A DNA stretch of 25,609 bases. It comes from Hymenochaete sp. R1. Taxonomy: Eukaryota > Basidiomycota > Agaricomycetes > Hymenochaetales > Hymenochaetaceae. Positions 19,624-25,609 of the stretch are shown piece after piece. Position 1 is the stretch's first letter, and the number at the start of each line of letters is the position of its first letter. The position numbers and the translations under genes were made by a program. Location of the stretch: positions 1-25,609 of the forward strand of contig JAFREE010000245.1 of assembly GCA_019400425.1 (NCBI GenBank). The letters are read 5' to 3'. The notes beneath the pieces are model-generated. The model did no database searches. It saw only the letters and a list, made by a program, of their open reading frames with translations, and had not been told where the DNA came from.

Positions 19624-20279
19624 ATCGGAAATTGTTGCTCTACATGTTGAAAACTTGAGTTTGTTTGGTCAGTAGCTGATAACTACATCTTCCCGATAGG
19701 AGGCCCGCGATATGATACCTTTTTGGGGCGGTTGTTTGACTGGTCATGTTTTCCAACGGATGTGATATGCTTTGGATGATCGTCCTCCCTCACTAATGAA
19801 TCAATTCCAAGGGTGGTAATGTCGAAGTCATATATTAAAGATTAGGCGCGCTCAAAGGAAATTCGCAAGAAGGTACGTAGCTTCGCATTTACCCCTACAC
19901 AGCTCTTCGCGTACGATGCAAAAGTCTTAGAGTAATTTGTTTAATGCATAGATCGGGCGCCCACAATGGAATCTGACTGCAAAGAAGAATATAATCGGAT
20001 AAATACCTCTATGACTACGTGCAAAGCACCGTCAGATTATCCGCGAAAACAAATTTGCAATTAAAAGAAAAGAAGGGGGATCAAGCGCTACAGCACAGTA
20101 TTTTTCTGCAAGGCTACGCCATCATCCCCCTTTTGCCGTTCGGAAGCCTTTTGTCCTTTAGACTTCATTCGACCCTAGCGATTACAGAAGACAGTTGCAA
20201 TTAACGTCCATAAGGACATAACGAGTATCAGACCTCCACTGAAGCGCCGTTGGAGAGTTCAGGCAGACGAGAAATCAAA
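19624..20279. other. Upstream region of the next gene
   Basis: No gene is supported. Short frames without splice context occur around 20019-20204. The region presumably holds the promoter of the orphan gene starting at 20280. I could not identify a convincing TATA box in it. Confidence 0.35.
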
Positions 20280-21419
20280 ATGTCCATGAATTCTACAACC
20301 GGCGGGGGTAGCAGCAGCAGGGGAGATGCCATGCTTGTTGATTCAGGCGCGCGTTCATCCAGCGGCAGAAAAATATTCACGTCTCTGCTTCCTCGCCCCA
20401 CAAGGACAACTTACGCACCCACTGTCTACGAGAGAGGCGATATTGTTAGCGATCTCCAGCACGCGGCGGATGAAGGACCACTTACCTTCGAAGAAAGACA
20501 CGGAAGCTCTGTTCAGTCCGAAACGAGAGACCAAGCCGATCGCGTGGCTGGGGACCTCAAAAAGAAGTATAAATACAAGCTTTACACGCGCTCCATCGAA
20601 TGCATCTACGAGGATGCCGAAATCTACCTAGTGCGCTTCTTCGAGTCGGATAAAGCCCATAGAGAAGCGTACAAAGCTTTGCAACTCGAAGAAAATCCAG
20701 AGGAAAAGGAGAAAAAGCGCACAACGGAAAACGCTTTGAGCCTGTTTCGGACAAAAACAAGCGCGTACCTGGCAACCAAATTACAAGTGCTACTTGGAGC
20801 CTGCCTCGCTTTTTCGGAGCAATATAAGTCGGATGCATCCAAAGAGATAATACGAATTATTACAGAGATGTGGGAGGTGTTAGATAAGCACACTGGGTCC
20901 TGGGATGGCCGTCGTCGTGGCTACCTCGCTGCAGAGAGAGAAAGGAAGATCGCTCACAGGGATGATCTGGAAGCATTCGTCCAAGTTCTGCCCCAAGATA
21001 TGTCGGAAAACTTCAAAATCGAAGCTAAGCAAAAGCTCAAAGATGCGAAGAAGACCGCGCAACTATTCGATAAACGTCACAAATCATATATTGATGAGGT
21101 GAAGGGCTGGAACCCTATGAACACGGTTGAGAAGTTTTTGACTATTAGGCATAGGATCGCTGATGTGCTCTCAGATGAGTTGAAGGGTATGGCATCTCAT
21201 ACGATACAGCAGAGTCGTATGTCGATGCATGTGGTGGGATTCTGTAATGCACAGGATGAGTATACGAGACAGGAGGAGCACAGAAAGCGGTCAGACCTTC
21301 GAGTGAATGAAGCAAAAGAGGAGCGGGATATGCGTAGCAAGAAAGAGAGGATCCTACATCTTCGCATAGCGACCCTCATTGGGATGGACGCTATACATCG
21401 TTCGGCCATTTGCATGTAG
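20280..21419 (+). CDS. Orphan helical, charged protein (379 aa)
   Basis: A single exon runs from the first ATG at 20280 (MSMNSTTGGGSSSRGD) to a TAG at 21417-21419; the frame is open 30 bp further upstream but has no ATG. Residues 1-45 are Ser/Gly-rich and probably disordered. The rest is rich in Lys, Glu and Arg and should be mostly alpha-helical, with likely coiled-coil runs (EENPEEKEKKRTTENA, KIEAKQKLKDAKKTAQLFDK, RVNEAKEERDMRSKKERI). No membrane segment or catalytic motif is visible. The absence of introns over more than 1.1 kb is unusual beside its intron-rich neighbours. No family was recognised. Confidence 0.65.
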   Translation: MSMNSTTGGGSSSRGDAMLVDSGARSSSGRKIFTSLLPRPTRTTYAPTVYERGDIVSDLQHAADEGPLTFEERHGSSVQSETRDQADRVAGDLKKKYKYKLYTRSIECIYEDAEIYLVRFFESDKAHREAYKALQLEENPEEKEKKRTTENALSLFRTKTSAYLATKLQVLLGACLAFSEQYKSDASKEIIRIITEMWEVLDKHTGSWDGRRRGYLAAERERKIAHRDDLEAFVQVLPQDMSENFKIEAKQKLKDAKKTAQLFDKRHKSYIDEVKGWNPMNTVEKFLTIRHRIADVLSDELKGMASHTIQQSRMSMHVVGFCNAQDEYTRQEEHRKRSDLRVNEAKEERDMRSKKERILHLRIATLIGMDAIHRSAICM

Positions 21420-22298
21420 TTTGAGCACTTGACGTACGTCCTGGAGTCTGGTCTCTTTATCGCGGTACACCTATAGCGTTTTTACCCATATATCCTTCTT
21501 TAAAAATTTGAATGTAGAGCCTGGAATTAAAGAGGCCACGCTTGAAGTGTATGATCGTATCGACGGGTGAATGAGAGAGGGACTCGAAAACTTGAAGACG
21601 GAACGCACTCGGTCTGTCTGTTTGATTGTAAATGTCGATCGGTGCCGATCATACCTCTTTTGAATTGGTACGCTAAACTAGTTCAGCTTCAAGTTGGACT
21701 TTGGTCTTTGCGTACTCTCGAGGTCGACATTGCGAGAGATCATCAGTCCAAACCTTTTGTTCAAATTGTTGTTCTATGACTTCAGCCAGCAACCTCTGCG
21801 GAAGCCCGTATATTCTCTATCGTCAGACGGATACTGAAGGCCAGGAGCAGGAAGCCCGTCGGTGACCCGCTCGTTGACGGGTTCTAGCAAACTCGAGTCG
21901 CCTTCAACCACTGGTTACAAATTCGAACATTAAGCATGCGGTCCCATGCATTGTTTTTGTCTAGAGTTTGGTGAGTAGTTGGAAGATTTTCGAGCAGACG
22001 GTCTACGAGGAGAGCCGTCGGTCATCCGTATGTCGTTGTCCTGGCTGTGATCAAGACGCCAGAGGTCCAGTGCTGCTTCTATATATCCCTTTCGGAGTCT
22101 CCAATGTTGCTTTTTGGCGCTCTCGTTGACTCTATCGCAAAATTTACGGGTCTTATCGAGCAGTGTCGAAGAAAGGGGAGCCGACGGAGGCGAGGTCGAG
22201 TCGTACGTCGACGTTGACGTCGGGATCGGCGTGCCGTCCTTTACTTGCAGCTCCAGATCTTATTCCTTGTTGCCTTTCCTTTCATCACCTCCACTGAC
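21420..22298. other. Intergenic, promoter side of the FMN enzyme gene
   Basis: No coding frame with an ATG and family support is seen. The region holds several GTCG/CGAC-rich short inverted repeats, for example near 22190-22235, where TACGTCGACGTTGACGTCG includes a TGACGTC CRE-like core. The phrase GGAAGCCCGT occurs twice around 21800-21860. These may be promoter elements of the gene starting at 22382. Confidence 0.35.
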
Positions 22299-22306
22299 TA
22301 TATAAG
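22299..22306 (+). promoter_or_regulatory. TATA box of the FMN enzyme gene
   Basis: TATATAAG lies 76 bp before the ATG at 22382, followed by an A/C-rich leader. Sequence and distance fit a core promoter well. Confidence 0.55.
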
Positions 22307-22381
22307 CTACGGACAACATACATTCTTCAGCATCCGCAGTACTCAGCGCTTTTGGTCTCTGTAACACCGTCTGACAAACCT

Positions 22382-24234
22382 ATGGACCCCACGAACAAGT
22401 CTAAGGGACCTTCCCCACATTACTCGCTCTACCAGAGAGAGGTATTTAGGAAAGGTGGAGAAAAGGGTGAACGTGAGCGCATAACCCCTGCTTCTGTAAA
22501 GCATGTGTACTGACTCTTAATGTTTGTACGCCTGCCTCTTATTGTTTATACTTGCCACCTGTCAGTCCCCTCCTTCTCTACTCACCCAGACGCCCTCATT
22601 TCCTCCACCGCCCAGAAACTGAACGACCGCGCTTTCTATTATGCCAACTCGAATGCTGGAATGGGATGGACTGACCGTGCAAATCGTGAGGCGTTCTATC
22701 GCTGGCGAATCGTGCCGAAGATGCTTGTGGACACGAACTCTCGAGACCTGAGTGGTGAGCTTGTCTCCGGTATGGAATTCAGGTTCTAACTGGGAATATA
22801 TTTTTTTCGTTGCACAGTTAATTTGTTTGGACATAAGATACCAGCACCTATTCTATTCGCGCCCATTGGAATCAACAAGCTATATTCGCCCGAGGGAGAG
22901 CTCGTGCCCGCCAGGGTAGCAGGTGAACTTGCGTTGCCCGTACGTAGCTACTATTTTTTGTCGGTTTGGTGAATTCAGTACTCACATCGGAGCATATATT
23001 AGTATTGCTTATCAACCGCCTCATCTAATTCGATAGAAGATGTTGCTACTGCCAATGATGCCGGTTCACGAAGCACGATGGATGAGGAAAAGGGATGCGG
23101 AGCTGGCCAAAGCCCCCCAAGATTCTATCAGCTTTACGCAGGCCACGACGATGAAGTAGTACGCAATCTCCCTTCTTTTACTATGAGAAAGGACGCACGT
23201 TTATGATTTATCCGAGTGCAGTCAGTCAGTCTGATGGAACGCGCTTGGAACAACGGGTTCGACGTGATGCTCTTTACAGTCGATACCTGGCAGCTCGGGT
23301 GGAGGCCAACGGACATCAAACTGGCTAATTATGTGTACGTCTCGTCCGATAATCTCTTTCCGCGGAGGATTAAACGAAATTCTCGCTATTTGATCCTTCT
23401 GATAGCTTTTACTATCCACCTGGTCAAGTTGGGAACGAAAATGGCAAGTCTGACCCCGCGTTTATGCTGAAGTATGGAAAGGAGCAGGCGTCTGACTCTG
23501 GAACGTGGATCGATAAACACGTATGGCACGGAAAGGCGCATACATGGGAGAAGGTGTCGTTCTTCATCAAAGAGGTATGCTTTTCTTAACTGCTGCATTG
23601 AATAAAATCTAAGATGTCGACTTTACGAAGTGGAAGCGTATTTCGGGTGGACGTCCTTTCGTGGTGAAGGGCATACAGAGTGCAGCTGATGCTACAAAGG
23701 CTTTGGAAATTGGTTGCGAAGGGATCGTCGTGAGCAATCATGCGGGACGTCAAGTCGACGGCGCGGTTGGGAGTTTGGAGGCCTTGCCGGAGATCGTCGA
23801 AGCAGTAGGAAACAGTGAGTCGATTTTGTATTTGGCCCCGAGACGATACTAGAAGCTGATCATCTTGAATGCGTAGAGATGACAATCATATTTGACTCAG
23901 GGATAAGAACTGGCTCTGACGTGTTCAAAGCCTTGGCCCTTGGTGCTCATGCGGTCAGCGTCGGCCGGTTGTATGTCTGGGGCATGGCGCACGAGGGTGT
24001 CAGTGGTTGTCGGCATGTGATGAAGTCTCTCTTAGCCGTAAGCCCCTTTTATAACAAATTGTACCTCGGATTTCGATGTTTACGTCTATCATTTGCGGAC
24101 ACAAGGATCTGGATATTACAATGACAGTCGCTGGTTATGCTTCGATTGAGAAGGACGTGAGAGGTAACAAGGATGCTTTGAGATACAACCCCTTCGGTAC
24201 GCAACCGAGTAATGGAGAGTATGCAAAGCTATAG
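22382..24234 (+). CDS. FMN-dependent alpha-hydroxy-acid oxidase, lactate 2-monooxygenase-like
   Basis: Nine exons are 22382-22466, 22566-22754, 22818-22939, 23003-23158, 23222-23334, 23406-23574, 23631-23814, 23877-24037 and 24106-24234 (435 residues, phases closing). The family oxidises L-2-hydroxy acids such as lactate with FMN in a TIM barrel. Visible signatures are RWRIVPKML (N-terminal region), [21 protein letters not shown] with catalytic Tyr177, VDTW with Asp205, VVKG with Lys291, [10 protein letters not shown] with active-site His315 and Arg318, and FDSGIRTG with the phosphate-binding end of the barrel. The [10 protein letters not shown] segment and the overall layout fit the lactate-monooxygenase-like fungal branch rather than cytochrome b2, and no heme domain is present. 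No targeting signal is evident, so it is probably cytosolic. Intron 7 (23575-23630) was placed by using the ACGAAG acceptor, which restores IKE-WKR. The exact substrate is not decided by sequence. Confidence 0.93.
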
Positions 24235-24825
24235 AGATTGTCACTTTACTAGAGGCAAGTTATTTTCGTTCGGAGGAGTATTCGCCACGAACTTACGCCC
24301 ATTAGTTTAGTGAATTTTGTTCAAATAAGACATTTTCGTCCTTCGGCCCAGATAAAATGCAAATTTAGAATGTCTAACAATGACTATCGTCTTTCTACCT
24401 TTCCTTCTGGTATGTGTGAATAGGAAGATGAAACGGAAAGAGTGAAGTGTGCGGAGAAGGATTGATATCACCTTCCATGTGGAAAGAGGACAGACCAATG
24501 CCGACAACCCTTCTTCGTCGATCATCTATTTTTGCGTCCTGCGGATGCCGACTCGGACACGCACTTTGCGTCTTCACCGTCAATATCAGAGTCACTCTGG
24601 GTTTTCTCAACATCGTTCTATCTTTTACCGGCTAACTTTCTACGCAAATATATGTGGCGACAGGTTCCTCTACCTATCGAATATTCTTAAAAGTCATCTC
24701 TGCGACTTTCAATTGGTAGACACGTTGCGTCTCCTGTTGTAGACACTTCTTCCGGGAATTTATCTGAAGTCTATCCGAGAACCCTCGCCACGTCGTCCTA
24801 ATACGAGCAGCCAGCTTCCCGTGCT
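24235..24825. other. Intergenic region between the FMN enzyme and the mannosyltransferase
   Basis: Both flanking genes point right, so this holds the 3' end of the first and the promoter of the second. No family-supported frame was found; the overlapping frames on both strands near 24400-24640 look like chance. No TATA box is obvious upstream of 24826. Confidence 0.4.
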
Positions 24826-25609
24826 ATGCCATCGGCTCGCGAGGTTTGCCAGCCGATTGTTACATCAAAGCCCATTCGTATCCTCTCCGTCTTAACCTGC
24901 TTCATTATACTCGTGAGTCCTCCAGCCTATCCTGTAACTCTCGCGACTGATCATGAAATGTCGCAGCTCGTTTATCTATCCCCTGACATTGACATCAATC
25001 ACTACTATGTCTCGCTCCGTCCGGTACCAGCGACGCCTTTTGTTCCGCCAACATCGTCGTCATCACCAAAACTTATCAATGACCAGACCCACAATATCTC
25101 TGTGAAACCCACGCCTATCCCACCCGTCGATGTACGCATTTACCCGCCACTTGATCCCGCCACAAACCGGGCCAACGCGACTTTCGTCGTCCTCGCCCGC
25201 AACAGCGACATCAAAGGTATAGAAGATTCCATGCGTTCCATCGAAGATCGATTCAACAAAGACCATAACTATCCCTGGGTCTTTCTTAACGACGTACCGT
25301 TCACGGACGAGTTCAAGGACCGTGTGTGGAAGATGACGAGGGCTGATGTGCAATTTGGGCTGGTGCCGGAGGACCAGTGGGTGCAGCCAGAGTGGATAGA
25401 TGAGGAGAAGGCGTCGAAGGCGAGGGAGGAAATGGCGAGGATGCGGAAGGGGTATCAACCCATTCCGTATGCGAAGAGCGTGTCGTATAGGAACATGTGT
25501 CGCTTCAACTCTGGGGTGCGCCTATTCACATCTATCATTTCGACTGGAGCTATATTACTGACATCATTTATTTCCAGTTTTTCTTCAGGCATGAGTTATT
25601 GAAGCCATA
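24826..25609 (+). CDS. Alpha-1,2-mannosyltransferase, GT15 (KRE2/MNT1/KTR) family, 5' part
   Basis: Exon 1 is 24826-25515; a 62 bp intron (25516-25577) follows, and exon 2 starts at 25578 and runs off the window. GT15 enzymes are Golgi type II membrane proteins that add alpha-1,2-mannose from GDP-mannose to N- and O-glycans. Residues about 18-40 are hydrophobic (ILSVLTCFIILVS) and fit the signal anchor. A Pro/Ser-rich stem to about residue 115 follows. The catalytic domain then begins with ATFVVLARNSDIKGIEDSMR, EDRFNKDHNYPWVFLND, GLVPEDQW and YRNMCRFNSG/FFFRHELLKP, all characteristic of the family; the intron falls inside the last motif. The rest of the catalytic domain, including its nucleotide-sugar and metal-binding part, lies beyond the window. 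Confidence 0.93.

Overview
The window looks like nuclear DNA of a filamentous basidiomycete fungus, probably an Agaricomycete. The genes are split by many 45-85 bp introns with GT...AG ends. The recognisable families are fungal: a GT15 (KRE2/MNT1) mannosyltransferase, a lactate-monooxygenase-like FMN enzyme, a MYND protein and a Crinkler-header protein fused to a protein kinase. No tRNA, rRNA, CRISPR array or bacterial-style operon was seen. All gene models were assembled by hand from reading frames and splice signals. Frame arithmetic closes for every multi-exon model given.

Left part (1-2992): repeat-rich. The probable tail of an upstream gene runs into a 692 bp MITE-like element with 28 bp terminal inverted repeats (75-766). 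Next come a cluster of GCGGA/TCCGC motifs and a 700 bp direct tandem duplication whose two copies (919-1618 and 1619-2316) differ at one position that I found. A coding-like minus-strand scrap follows.

Effector-like locus (2993-6335): a six- or seven-exon gene with a Crinkler-type N-terminal domain, a middle block that may be a divergent PD-(D/E)xK nuclease fold, a basic nuclear-localisation-like stretch and a C-terminal kinase. A second, diverged kinase that has lost its N-lobe is joined directly to it in another frame. This is the most interesting locus.

Middle (7633-11702): a 521-residue orphan protein on the plus strand and a MYND zinc-finger gene on the minus strand (four exons, 252 residues).

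Gene graveyard (about 12-20 kb): long AT-richer DNA with decayed genes. These are a probable ribosomal uL2-like pseudogene with its introns still in place, a decayed tandem copy of a 193-residue orphan gene that survives intact about 0.9 kb downstream, and an eroded multi-exon gene with two apparent frameshifts.

Right part (20280-25609): a 379-residue helical orphan, then two confidently assigned genes. One is a nine-exon FMN-dependent alpha-hydroxy-acid oxidase/lactate 2-monooxygenase-like gene with a TATA box. The other is the 5' part of a Golgi alpha-1,2-mannosyltransferase that runs off the window end. Nothing in the sequence suggests that these genes act in one pathway; they look like independent eukaryotic transcription units.
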